DNA of 35,663 nt, from positions 1 to 35,663 of the forward strand of contig CAMAQH010000040.1 in assembly GCA_945860295.1 (NCBI GenBank). The letters run 5' to 3'. The notes below the pieces were generated by a model. That model worked only from the letters and a program-made list of their open reading frames with translations, was not told where the DNA came from and did not search any database. This document shows, piece after piece, positions 25,374 through 33,865 of the stretch (the first letter of the stretch is position 1; every line of letters begins with the position of its first letter). Origin of the DNA: Prosthecobacter debontii (GTDB lineage Bacteria; Verrucomicrobiota; Verrucomicrobiia; Verrucomicrobiales; Verrucomicrobiaceae). Made by a program: the position numbers and the translations under genes.

Positions 25374-26945
25374 TTACCACTCATCCGTGCGGAAAGGCTG
25401 CGCGGGCAGACCGTCCTGGTTGAACAAGTTCGCCCACTGGAAGGCATTGCTCCATGCATAGCGTGCAGCTGCGGGTTGCGGCACGTCCTTGCTGGAAACC
25501 ACCACGCTGCCACCCTCAATGACAGCATCCGCCCAGACGAATTTCTTGTCCGCACCGGCGATCATGAAGCCTTGAAGTTTGTCGCCATTCTTGAAGGCCA
25601 GTCCTTTGCCTGTGTGCTTTAACTTCAGCGTCACCTTGCCGCCAGCGATGCTGTGGGAAGCAAGCTGCGGCCCGAGGTATTCCTTGCCTTTGTTATAAGC
25701 CACCGCCTGCGCCACCTGCACGGCACGTGCACCATAGCCAGACTTATTCGGCGGATGAATGCCGTTGCCTAGATCACTGCTGATGACCATGTGCGTGTTT
25801 GTATACTTCATGAACTGCTCAAAGGCCTCGTGCGAGTACTCCCGGTCAGGGGCGTTCGGCATCTCCTTCGGCAGCGCAGCGAACTTCTCAGCCAGACGAT
25901 TCATCGGCTGCGAATAATCAAAGGCACAACCGCCACCACTGGGCTTCTGCACATAAAGAAACGGGAAATCGCCCTGCCCCCAGGCCTTGCGCCAACCGCC
26001 GATGAGTGCGCCCATGAGCGTCACTTGATCGACACCGACGATGTTTGTGCGGCTCTCACCCTGATCCCACAGCACGCCTTTGATGCCATAGCCGACATAG
26101 GGGCGAACATAAGCCTCGAAGAGTTGTCCCACTTTGCCCGTGTTCGTTTCACCGGCCTTGCCCACGGGTTGCGGACCGCGCAGTCCGCGTGGTGCCTCTT
26201 TGCCTTCCTTCTTCGCAACTTCGACGGCGACTTTCCACTTGGCAAATTCCACATCAAACTTCGCCTTATCCACGGCATACTTCGCCACCAGTTCGTCATA
26301 CTTGTAAGTGGGCGCAAATTTCTTCACCGCCTCCGCACACGCGGCATCGCTGCGGTACATTTCCTCGCTCAGCCAGAAGCCGGAAGGCGTGCCGCCCACC
26401 GCACCGACCATGAGGCCCACGGGCACGTTAATCTCCTTCTGCAAAGCGAAACCAAAGGAAAAGAGCAGCGCGCTGAATTTGGGAATCGTTTCCGGCGTAG
26501 AGAGCTCCCAAGCCGCACCTGCGTCTTTGCGCAGCAGACGAAGCTGCGGGTAACTCTTTTGCGCTGCTTCCGCCAGCACCGGATCACCAGCCATGTAGCT
26601 GGCGACGACCATGTCCATGTTAGACTGCCCGGAGCCGACCCACACGTCCCCAACCAGCACATCATCGATCTTCTGACTGCCAATCGTCAGCGTATGCGGT
26701 TCTGCGCTGAACTGCATCGGGTCCAGCTTTACCTGCCAGGCCCCTTTGTTATCCGCAGTGACCGACTTTGACTGCCCAGCAAAGGAAACATCCACCTTCT
26801 CGCCCGGAGCGGCCGTGCCCCACACCGGCACAGCCATGCCACGTTGCAGCACCATGTGGGGTGTAAAGACCTTGGATAACTTCACCTCGGCATGGAGAGC
26901 CGAAGTCAGCAGAAGGAGCGTAAGAAGTGAGAGAGACGGTTTCAT
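25374..26945 (-). CDS. Sialate O-acetylesterase-like secreted esterase (SGNH/SASA)
   Basis: The 523-residue product has a signal peptide (MKPSLSLLTLLLLTSALHA), a beta-sandwich jelly-roll part (LSKVFTPHMVLQRGMAVPVWGTAAPGE) and an SGNH hydrolase domain. The domain opens with VWVGSGQSNM (nucleophile Ser about residue 108), then WDQGESRT. Near the end, SSDLGNGIHPPNKSGYG supplies the Asp-His of the triad. Family members remove acetyl groups from sialic acids or plant polysaccharides outside the cell. For a Verrucomicrobiota-like host, a role in glycan breakdown is likely. The ATG at 26945 is chosen because it begins the signal peptide; an in-frame codon at 26966 only adds seven residues. It ends before the small lysine-rich ORF. 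Confidence 0.88.
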   Translation of the reverse strand: MKPSLSLLTLLLLTSALHAEVKLSKVFTPHMVLQRGMAVPVWGTAAPGEKVDVSFAGQSKSVTADNKGAWQVKLDPMQFSAEPHTLTIGSQKIDDVLVGDVWVGSGQSNMDMVVASYMAGDPVLAEAAQKSYPQLRLLRKDAGAAWELSTPETIPKFSALLFSFGFALQKEINVPVGLMVGAVGGTPSGFWLSEEMYRSDAACAEAVKKFAPTYKYDELVAKYAVDKAKFDVEFAKWKVAVEVAKKEGKEAPRGLRGPQPVGKAGETNTGKVGQLFEAYVRPYVGYGIKGVLWDQGESRTNIVGVDQVTLMGALIGGWRKAWGQGDFPFLYVQKPSGGGCAFDYSQPMNRLAEKFAALPKEMPNAPDREYSHEAFEQFMKYTNTHMVISSDLGNGIHPPNKSGYGARAVQVAQAVAYNKGKEYLGPQLASHSIAGGKVTLKLKHTGKGLAFKNGDKLQGFMIAGADKKFVWADAVIEGGSVVVSSKDVPQPAAARYAWSNAFQWANLFNQDGLPAQPFRTDEW

Positions 26946-26987
26946 TTGGAAAGCCAATACGACCACTCCAGCCTGATCTTCCCGCCC

Positions 26988-27875
26988 TCAACGGCCTGAA
27001 TCAAATCGCCACGCCAAAATACGGCTCTTCTTCTGCCCCTGCGCCATGTCGATGATCTTCATATCCGAAGCCTTCACCTGACGCAAAGCTCGCTCCAGTT
27101 TCGGAAGATGCACACTTTTGGAAACCAGTGTCGTGAACCAGCCGCAGCTTTCCGCTAAGGCGGTGCTCTGCGTGATCATGCGTTGGATGAAAGCCAGCTC
27201 GCCACCCGCGCACCAGAGTTCACCCGCTTTGCCGCCGAAGTTAAGTCCAGCCTTCTTCACACCGAGGTTGCGCAACTTCCGCTGCGTTCCCCCTGCCGCT
27301 TCTGCTGCAGATTCGTGGAAAGGTGGGTTGCACATCGTCAGATCAAAGCGCTCACCACTTTTGATGATCCCCTTGAAGCACTCCAACGCTGAACTTTGCA
27401 GCCGACACTCGATCAAGCCCGCCACGCTAGGATTCGACTCGACGAGTTTTTTGGCCCAGCGAAACGCGATCGGATCAATCTCTGAACCGACGAAAGACCA
27501 GCCATACTCACTGGCTCCGATCAGTGGGTAAATGCAGTTGGCTCCGGTGCCGATGTCCAGCACACGCAGCTCTGGCCCACGCCGCATCGAAATCAGATCG
27601 GCGAGATGATGAATGTAATCACTGCGCCCAGGAATCGGCGGGCAAAGATAACCGGGCGGAATATCCCAGTGCTGCAAACCATACGCTTGCTTCAGCAGCG
27701 CCTGATTCAGCGCCTTCACCGCCTGCGGATTCGCGTAGTCGATGCTGTCGTCGCCATACGCATTCGGCTTCACAAACACGCCCATCACAGGACAGCACAT
27801 CACGAGTTGGGGAAAGTCATAGCCTCTGCGAAAACGATTCCGTGAATGCAGACTGACTTTGATGAGTTCGCTCAC
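26988..27875 (-). CDS. rlmF: 23S rRNA (adenine-N6)-methyltransferase RlmF
   Basis: The 295-residue product shows the family N-terminal block HSRNRFRRGYDFPQLV, IPPGYLCPPIPGRSDYIHHLADL, the SAM-binding VLDIGTGANCIYPLIG and the catalytic NPPF motif in LTMCNPPFHES. These identify RlmF (YbiN), which methylates N6 of A1618 in 23S rRNA. The length is near that of E. coli RlmF. Its start codon overlaps the stop of the small upstream gene (ATGA), so the two are translationally coupled. Confidence 0.92.
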   Translation of the reverse strand: MSELIKVSLHSRNRFRRGYDFPQLVMCCPVMGVFVKPNAYGDDSIDYANPQAVKALNQALLKQAYGLQHWDIPPGYLCPPIPGRSDYIHHLADLISMRRGPELRVLDIGTGANCIYPLIGASEYGWSFVGSEIDPIAFRWAKKLVESNPSVAGLIECRLQSSALECFKGIIKSGERFDLTMCNPPFHESAAEAAGGTQRKLRNLGVKKAGLNFGGKAGELWCAGGELAFIQRMITQSTALAESCGWFTTLVSKSVHLPKLERALRQVKASDMKIIDMAQGQKKSRILAWRFDSGR

Positions 27876-28144
27876 CGCTTCCCCTCTCCTGGCGGCGTGC
27901 GGTCATCGCCAAAATATTTCTCGCTCCTGTAACGCAGCCACACGCGCAGCACCTGAGGCACTTTCCCACGCTCGGCCTCGCTCAGCGAATCATAGAGCGT
28001 CATCGCCTTCTCACGTTCGCCCCGGCAGGCACGGTTATTGTGCGCCTCCCAGTAGCTCCGCGCCACACGGATGCGGCGGACCGTCTCTTTGATCAAAGCA
28101 GCACCGGCGAGCGGCTTGGCATTGGCTTTTTTCTTGGCGGGCAT
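27872..28144 (-). CDS. Small basic protein of unknown function
   Basis: The 90-residue product (MPAKKKANAKPLAGAALIKE at its start) is basic and mainly helical. It has a central segment RRIRVARSYWEAHNNRACRGEREKAM and a Pro-Gly-Glu-Gly tail. No family was recognised. It overlaps the rlmF start by 4 nt, which supports it as a true gene and links it to rRNA modification or its regulation only by position. It begins 60 nt downstream of the end of the large cytochrome/WD40 gene, read leftward. Confidence 0.65.
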   Translation of the reverse strand: MPAKKKANAKPLAGAALIKETVRRIRVARSYWEAHNNRACRGEREKAMTLYDSLSEAERGKVPQVLRVWLRYRSEKYFGDDRTPPGEGKR

Positions 28145-28204
28145 GGATGTCGGATTGAGCTTCGAGACTCAGACATCCAGCCACAAGTTTCAACCTCTGA
28201 TCAA

Positions 28205-31200
28205 TTACTTCGGCAGCATGGTGAAGTACTGCGCCTCAAGCTGCTTCACCTTGGCACGCAGCGGTTCAAGCTGCGGCTGGAGCTTGGTGAGTTCGGCATT
28301 GATCTCGACCAGGTTTTTGTCACGCACAGGTCCGTCCTTCAAAGTGGCGGCAATGCTGGTTTCAGCAGCGACCTTCTGCTTCTTGGAGTTCTCCAGCGCC
28401 TCAGTCGCCTTGGTGACTTCGGCCTTCTTGGCATCGACGATTTTGATTTCGCCTTCGAGCTTGGCACGCGCATCAGCAAAGGTTTTGTCCAAAGGTGGCT
28501 GGGCCGCTTTGAGCTGAGCGATCACGTCTGCCACGGGTTTTGATTTGGCAGCAAACTCAGCAACAAGTGCGGCAGGCACGGCCAGCTTATCAGCGCGCGC
28601 CTTGTCCTGTGCGGCGATCTCTTTGCTGATGCTCTCATGCTGACCGCGCAGAGGTGCGGCGACCTTGTCTGCGGCGGCAAATTCAGCCTTGGCCTGCGTG
28701 AGTTTCTTCTCCACCTGAGCGGCGGCATTGGTGGCTGCGGCGAGCTCAGACTTGGCTTTGCCATGAGCCTGACGGGCATCATTCAAAGCCTTATCACCAG
28801 CAGTCTTGGCTGCGCGACGGGCATCGAGTTCTGTCTGAGCTTTGGCGACTAGATCGGCAGGCTTGTCTTTGGCGCTCTTCGCGTCTGCCAGGGCTTTCTC
28901 TGCCGCCTTGGTATCAGCAATCAGTTTCGGTAGAACAGCCTCAGCATCCTTGATGGCCTTTTCTTTGGCTGGCAAGGATGGAGCAAGGTCAGTCACTGCC
29001 TTCTTTGAGGCTGCGGCATTCGGCTCGATGGCGGTGACATTGGCCTGCTTGCTCTTCACCTGCTCGGTTGGGCCTTTCAGTTTGGCAGCGACTTCAGCGA
29101 GCGTTTTTTTGCGGCCATCGATGACCTTCGTGATGTCTTCAACGGCTTTCTTTGCGGCGGCGGTTCCGTCATCGCGTGTCTTGGTGAGTGCAGCGAGTTC
29201 AGCCTCACGAGTGCCGACTTTTTTCTTGTGTTCTTCCAGCATCGCAGAAGCGGCAAGGTCAGCTGCTTTGGTCGGCGTCACGGCTTGCTCGATGCCGTTG
29301 AGCTCAGCCTTCAGCTTGTTGAGCGTGGCCTCGTTCTGTGGGATGGCGTTGGTCATCTCGGCCACTACTTTCTTGGCGGACTCAATGCGCGCGGCGTTGT
29401 TGATCTTGGCGTCTTCGTTCTCTTTCTTCGCGGCGGTGTAATCGTTGAAACTGCCATCGAGTTTAGCGAGACTCTCTTTCTCGGTAAGCACACCGACATT
29501 GAACTGCGCGGCTTTGAGCGTGGTGGGCAGTTTCTGGAAGATGTTAATATCAATGCTGGCTGACATGGCTGTGGCTTGTGCGTCGACCAGGACACCCTTG
29601 TCCTGTGCGAGCGCGGCTTCGCTGCCTTTGATCCGATCCGGGCCTGCTTTGACCAAAGCGGGCAGCTTGGGCAGCTCCGCCTTTTTCGCGGCGATACTCT
29701 CACCGGTGGCCTTCACCTTGGCGGTGTTATCGGTGATCAGTTTGTCCAAATCAGCCACAGGAGCCGGTGCAGCTCCGAGGGCGGCCTTTGCTCTCTCGAC
29801 TGCGGCGGCGAGTTGATCCGCCTTGGCTTTAATGGGGGCGATCTTTTGCTGCTGGGCTTTCGCGGCAGTGAGTTTGCCTTCCACATCTTTCATCCTCGCG
29901 GTGAGAGCGGCATCTCCAGTCTTGGCTGCAAGTTCCTTCCTGGCTGCCTCAAGCGCGGCAGTCGCATCGACGACGCCCTTATCAGCAGCAGGCAGTTTGG
30001 CGGCCTCAGTGGCGATGTTAGCCAGCTCTTTCTGCTGCGCTGCCAGCTGGGCGGACTTGTCGGCATAGACCTTGATGGCAGCTGTGCGGGCTAACTTATC
30101 AGCCGTGGCTTTAGCGAGCGCGGCCTTGGCCTCAGCGCGGACTTTCTCTTCCGCTGCGATCTCGCCAGGGTAGCTCTTGGTGCGTCTCTCAAATTCAGCG
30201 ACATCGGCACGGACTTTAGCCAGCGTCTCCCCGCGAGCTTTCACTAAGGCCTCGGCTTTCTTGATGGCCTCCTGGAGTGAAGGCAGCTTAGCCACAAGTT
30301 CAGTAGCACTCTTCTCAGACTCGACGATGCGCTGGGCGATCAGCGGCGGGTTGCTGGAAAGCGCGCCCCGGTCCGCCATCTTAGCATCGAGAGTCAGCAG
30401 CTTCACCTCACCACGCCAGTTGGCGCTCACGCAGTTTTTTGAATCATAGAGCGCCACCACTTTGGTCACGATGTCACCCTGGTTCACAGCTTCAGATTTC
30501 TTATTGCCATTGATGTCCCAGACGCGGACGAGGCCATCATTGCCAGCAGAAACGAGGTTACCATCCGGCGTGAAAGACACCGACTGCACGCCACCACTGT
30601 GAGCGGCCCAGCCTTTGACCAGCTTACCTTCATTCATCTCATGGACGTTGATGACACCGTCTGCGGAGCATGAGGCCAGGATATTGGAGTCAGCACGCCA
30701 GGCGAGATCGGTGCAGGCTGCTTTGTGCTGAGTCAGTCCATAAAACTCACCACCACTCGCCGCTTCCCAGACGAGCACATTGCCATTGCGGTCACTCGTC
30801 GCTAGCAGCACGCCATCGGGGCTAAAAGACGTGCCCATCACCCATTCCGTGTGCTTGCTGATCACATACATCTCCTCACCCGTCGCCGAGTCATACACCT
30901 TCACTTTTTTCGATGGGCTACCGATCACCACCATCTTGTGATTGGGGCTGATGTCTGCGCTCATCACCTGATCAAATTCCTTGCCGACTTCGATGATGCG
31001 TTTCCCCGTCTTCACATCCCAGACCACCGCGTGGCCCACCTTACCACCGCGGCCGCCACCCATCACGAGCAGGGAGCCATTGCGGCTGAAATTCAGGCTG
31101 CGTGCATAGCCCTCGGTGTAGGGGAAAATGCCGGCGAGCTGGCGCGTGTCCGTGTCGTAGAGCAGGATCTGCTTCGGTGCGGCAAAAGCGACCAACGAGG

Positions 31201-31732
31201 TCCACGGGCTCGCGGCCATCGCCGTCACCGCCGTTGTCCGTGGCGTCACCACCACTGGCTGTAGCAGCACGTGCTCAGGCTTAGCGATCGGCCCCGCAGG
31301 CTTGCCGCTCGTCACCGCCACCGCCATGTCCACCTTCGGCTTGTTCGACTTCTTGGCGATGCTGGATTTTGTCTCCAGCATACCGCCCGTGATCCACTTG
31401 GAGAGCATTTCCAGATCCTTGGCACTCAGTGCCGTGCCTTCTGGCGGCATGAAAGGCTCCTCTTTCTTCGCGCAGAGCGACCAGAGACGGCTGGCACTCG
31501 GATTCCCCGCATCCACGATGGCACCACCACCGCCGCCAGTCATCAGAGCGCCCATACTGGTCAGGTCGAGATCACCCTTTTTCTTGTCCGGGTTATGGCA
31601 GGAGAAGCATTTGTTCTCCAGCAGCGGTCGGATCTGGTCTTCATAGGTGATCTTCTCTCCATCCTGGGCAAAAGCAGGCGCAGAAAGCAGGGTGAGACAG
31701 GTCAGTGAGGCGAGGGCGTGACGACGGTACAT
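28205..31732 (-). CDS. PSCyt1 cytochrome c / WD40 / long coiled-coil protein
   Basis: The 1175-residue product has a signal peptide (about 1-22), then a planctomycete-type cytochrome c domain (about 28-120). Its haem site CFSCH is at 42-46 and a probable axial Met is in EEPFMPPEGT (M95). A WD40 propeller follows at about 150-480 (for example GEEMYVISKHTEWVMGTSFSPDG, KGWAAHSGGVQSVSFTPDG), with about six to seven blades. From about 490 to 1170 it is a long Ala/Lys/Glu-rich coiled coil with few Gly/Pro breaks. PSCyt1-WD40 proteins are typical of PVC bacteria and are thought to link a periplasmic haem to protein-protein contacts; the partner is unknown. The very long coiled coil suggests a rod or spacer reaching out from the membrane. 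No membrane anchor is seen at the C-terminus. Confidence 0.88.
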   Translation of the reverse strand: MYRRHALASLTCLTLLSAPAFAQDGEKITYEDQIRPLLENKCFSCHNPDKKKGDLDLTSMGALMTGGGGGAIVDAGNPSASRLWSLCAKKEEPFMPPEGTALSAKDLEMLSKWITGGMLETKSSIAKKSNKPKVDMAVAVTSGKPAGPIAKPEHVLLQPVVVTPRTTAVTAMAASPWTSLVAFAAPKQILLYDTDTRQLAGIFPYTEGYARSLNFSRNGSLLVMGGGRGGKVGHAVVWDVKTGKRIIEVGKEFDQVMSADISPNHKMVVIGSPSKKVKVYDSATGEEMYVISKHTEWVMGTSFSPDGVLLATSDRNGNVLVWEAASGGEFYGLTQHKAACTDLAWRADSNILASCSADGVINVHEMNEGKLVKGWAAHSGGVQSVSFTPDGNLVSAGNDGLVRVWDINGNKKSEAVNQGDIVTKVVALYDSKNCVSANWRGEVKLLTLDAKMADRGALSSNPPLIAQRIVESEKSATELVAKLPSLQEAIKKAEALVKARGETLAKVRADVAEFERRTKSYPGEIAAEEKVRAEAKAALAKATADKLARTAAIKVYADKSAQLAAQQKELANIATEAAKLPAADKGVVDATAALEAARKELAAKTGDAALTARMKDVEGKLTAAKAQQQKIAPIKAKADQLAAAVERAKAALGAAPAPVADLDKLITDNTAKVKATGESIAAKKAELPKLPALVKAGPDRIKGSEAALAQDKGVLVDAQATAMSASIDINIFQKLPTTLKAAQFNVGVLTEKESLAKLDGSFNDYTAAKKENEDAKINNAARIESAKKVVAEMTNAIPQNEATLNKLKAELNGIEQAVTPTKAADLAASAMLEEHKKKVGTREAELAALTKTRDDGTAAAKKAVEDITKVIDGRKKTLAEVAAKLKGPTEQVKSKQANVTAIEPNAAASKKAVTDLAPSLPAKEKAIKDAEAVLPKLIADTKAAEKALADAKSAKDKPADLVAKAQTELDARRAAKTAGDKALNDARQAHGKAKSELAAATNAAAQVEKKLTQAKAEFAAADKVAAPLRGQHESISKEIAAQDKARADKLAVPAALVAEFAAKSKPVADVIAQLKAAQPPLDKTFADARAKLEGEIKIVDAKKAEVTKATEALENSKKQKVAAETSIAATLKDGPVRDKNLVEINAELTKLQPQLEPLRAKVKQLEAQYFTMLPK

Positions 31733-31790
31733 GGCAGGTGGAGGAGTTACGAATCTACGCCGCGCCTAGCTCAACCCTTTCGCTCATTAT

Positions 31791-31849
31791 TTGAATCACC
31801 GTAATGTCTGGTATATCCAGACAGCCCAAGGCTCGGAAGCCTGATTCAA
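31791..31849. other. Three-way-junction fold in the gap after the HAD gene
   Basis: An outer stem TTGAATC/GATTCAA (31791-31797 with 31843-31849) encloses two perfect hairpins. These are GTCTGG-TATAT-CCAGAC (31806-31822) and AGGCT-CGGA-AGCCT (31829-31842). The outer right arm overlaps the HAD stop codon. There is no T-run on either strand, so it is not a normal terminator. It could be a REP-like or mobile palindromic element or a structured 3' end of the HAD mRNA. Confidence 0.5.
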
Positions 31850-32460
31850 GACAGCCCCACTTCAGCCAGCCAACCGCTGAGCGCCAGTTCAAGAGCCGAG
31901 TGGTTTTTCAGGTCGTAAAGATGAGTGCAAAAACCAAAGCGCTCCGCCGTGGCGATGTTGGCCGGGAGATCGTCGATGTAAAAAGTCTGCAGCGGATCGA
32001 GCTCCAGCTTTTGGATCGTGTGATGAAAGATGTCTTCGCCCGGCTTACTGCACCGTGCCGAGTAGGAGTACACTCCGTCTTGAAAATGGCTAAAGATGCC
32101 AAACGTGCGCAGCAGATAGTCCTTATGTAGCCCGCTCGTGTTTGAGAGCAGATGCATCGGCAGCTTACCGGACAAAGAACCCAGCGTAGCCGCCATCGCC
32201 ACATTCTCGGTGAATATCTCACACCAGATCTGCTCAAACTCCGCCGCCGTGCCACTGAATTCCAGAGCCGACATCGCCTCACGCACAAAGGTCGCATCAT
32301 CCATAGCCCCATCCTCATAGGGTAGCTTGATCCCATCCAGCCGGTGCAGCAGCGCCTCCGCCGGAAAAGGCGAGCGCTCAGCGCAGCGCTGAGCAGCGAC
32401 AGTGAAATCAAAGGCAACAAGGACATTACCGATATCAGAAAGGATCACGGGTTGAGGCAT
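31846..32460 (-). CDS. HAD-superfamily (subfamily IA) hydrolase, YihX-like
   Basis: The 204-residue product has HAD motif I in VILSDIGNVLVAFDF (nucleophile Asp, with Gly in place of the second Asp, as in YihX-type enzymes). Motif II is in LLSNTSGLH and the final acidic motif is in FYIDDLPANI. The helical cap between motifs I and II is of the C1 type. YihX of E. coli removes phosphate from alpha-D-glucose-1-phosphate; a sugar-phosphate substrate here is inferred from that likeness. The frame extends to 32559, but that extension runs into low-complexity sequence and does not look like HAD, so ATG at 32460 is used. It is monocistronic. Confidence 0.85.
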   Translation of the reverse strand: MPQPVILSDIGNVLVAFDFTVAAQRCAERSPFPAEALLHRLDGIKLPYEDGAMDDATFVREAMSALEFSGTAAEFEQIWCEIFTENVAMAATLGSLSGKLPMHLLSNTSGLHKDYLLRTFGIFSHFQDGVYSYSARCSKPGEDIFHHTIQKLELDPLQTFYIDDLPANIATAERFGFCTHLYDLKNHSALELALSGWLAEVGLS

Positions 32461-32554
32461 GGCCTCTTCTTGCCGCGCTCTGAACGCAAATGCAACCGCG
32501 TCTTCCCGGTGACACAGACACCCCAGTGAAAACAGAGATCTTTGCCAGCAAGTT

Positions 32555-32690
32555 TTCACCCTTCACCCTTCACCCTTCACCCTTCACCCTTCACCCTTCA
32601 CCCTTCACCCTTCACCCTTCATCCTTCACCCTTCATCCTTTTCACCGTCCCTCCTCCTTCATCCTTTTCACCATCCTCCATCCTTCCTCG
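32555..32690. repeat. Heptanucleotide tandem repeat (TTCACCC)n with degenerate flank
   Basis: From 32555 to 32638 there are twelve head-to-tail heptamers: nine TTCACCC in a row, then TTCATCC, TTCACCC, TTCATCC. The tract decays into TTCATCC/TCCTCC-rich sequence up to about 32690. It lies in the 270-nt gap between the HAD start and the PEP-CTERM stop. It would be prone to slippage. Any reading frame through it gives a repeating SPFTLHP-like peptide, so the frame seen there is an artefact of the repeat. Confidence 0.92.
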
Positions 32691-32729
32691 ATGAAGGAGA
32701 TGGGTCTTCAATGTCAGTCTGAGAAATCT

Positions 32730-33431
32730 TTAAGCGACCTTCCGACGATACGCCAAGACCAGAAATGCTCCGAGTCCGAAGAGGGCACAGGTAGAGGGTT
32801 CGGGGACAGAGACGACGCGAAAGCCGAGGTTGTCCTTGCCTAGCGTGACCGAGCCACCCTCCAAAGCCGAGTAGTTGATGCTGATATTATCGACGGAACC
32901 CCAGTTGAAGGTTGAGTCGATTGAGCCTAGGCTGGAGCTGATAAGACCGCTGCTGTTGCTCCCGCGACTAAAAGACCAGTAAGCGTGGTCGTTGCTGCTG
33001 GAGAACCCGACGTAGCCATCCATAGATGGGGTCGTTTCGATATGCAGTCTCATGATCATCTCAGTCGCACTCGCCCCTCCCAGCAAGAGGTTGAGGGGCG
33101 TGGAGGCACTGTAGTTGATTTTAAGCTGTCTGTTTGAGGTTGAGGTCGAGGATCCGGTCGATGGGTTGAACGAAGTCGAGGTGACCCACCCACCATTCAC
33201 ACCGAGGCTGACAATGGCCGAGGGAAAGCCATGGATGGACAGTTCGCGCTGGATGCCGCCGGGTAACGCAGTTCCATTTCCATAGGCTGGCGTCGTGCTG
33301 CCTGGACCTGCGACAGTGTTGTCATAATCCATGAAGCTGTCGATGGTCAGCGTCGACGCGTTGGCAGCGGCGGCAAGCAAACCAGTTCCTACAACCAAAA
33401 AATATTTTTTCAGAGGGGTTTTAATTACCAT
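32730..33431 (-). CDS. PEP-CTERM sorting-domain protein
   Basis: The 233-residue product has a signal peptide (MVIKTPLKKYFLVVGTGLLAA, then ANAS), a Ser/Gly/Thr/Asn-rich beta-sandwich body and a C-terminal PEP-CTERM sorting signal. The sorting signal is VPEPSTCALFGLGAFLVLAYRRKVA: the VPEP motif, a hydrophobic helix and a basic end. Exosortase cuts such signals and passes the protein to the cell surface or exopolysaccharide. No exosortase gene is in the window. The body suggests a lectin-like or beta-barrel fold; function is unknown. Confidence 0.88.
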   Translation of the reverse strand: MVIKTPLKKYFLVVGTGLLAAAANASTLTIDSFMDYDNTVAGPGSTTPAYGNGTALPGGIQRELSIHGFPSAIVSLGVNGGWVTSTSFNPSTGSSTSTSNRQLKINYSASTPLNLLLGGASATEMIMRLHIETTPSMDGYVGFSSSNDHAYWSFSRGSNSSGLISSSLGSIDSTFNWGSVDNISINYSALEGGSVTLGKDNLGFRVVSVPEPSTCALFGLGAFLVLAYRRKVA

Positions 33432-33532
33432 CCCTTTTTCCTATCCACCTTTGCCAAAATAGAAAGGTATTATTTTAAAAAACTGATTCCGTCGCTCTTT
33501 GGAAAACCCAAGAATCCATTCGCAGCCTCCAA

Positions 33533-33865
33533 TCAGGGCAGGCCCGTGATCGCCTGCTCCAACTCTGGCAGCGCCGTCTGCACCACGTTCCAGACCAATT
33601 CCATATCTACCCCGGCATAGTCATGGACAATGCGGTTGCGCATCCCCGCCATCAGCGCCCACGGCACTTGCGGCTGCGCCGCTTTAAACTCTCCAGTCAG
33701 TTGCTTCGCTGCCTCACCAATGATCTCGATATTCCGCACCACCGCGTCCGTCGTCTTCTCATCGGCCAGGAAAGCCGTCACATCCATCCCCGCCGTGTAG
33801 CGGGCGATTCTCTGCATCGCCTCCCGCATGTCTTGCAGGAGCAGGCTGGCATCACGCTTCGACAT
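33533..33865 (-). CDS. hepT: HepT-family toxin (HEPN RNase)
   Basis: The 110-residue, all-helical HEPN protein has the active-site motif R-x4-H-x-Y at RNRIVHDY (R76, H81, Y83). HepT toxins are RNases. In the HepT/MntA system the partner nucleotidyltransferase adds AMP to the motif tyrosine and so switches the toxin off. Both the catalytic R/H pair and the target tyrosine are intact here. It lies downstream of and overlaps its antitoxin by 14 nt, the usual order. Confidence 0.9.
   Translation of the reverse strand: MSKRDASLLLQDMREAMQRIARYTAGMDVTAFLADEKTTDAVVRNIEIIGEAAKQLTGEFKAAQPQVPWALMAGMRNRIVHDYAGVDMELVWNVVQTALPELEQAITGLP

Noticed and set aside
25791-26771. Long plus-strand open frame of 326 codons opposite the esterase
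   Set aside because: It lies wholly within the convincing esterase gene on the other strand, has a His/Arg-rich composition typical of a mirror frame in GC-rich DNA, and shows no domain.
32490-32843. Plus-strand frame encoding repeating SPFTLHP units
   Set aside because: The peptide repeat is only the translation of the 7-nt tandem repeat (three units equal seven codons) and would look repetitive in any frame. It also overlaps two genes on the other strand.
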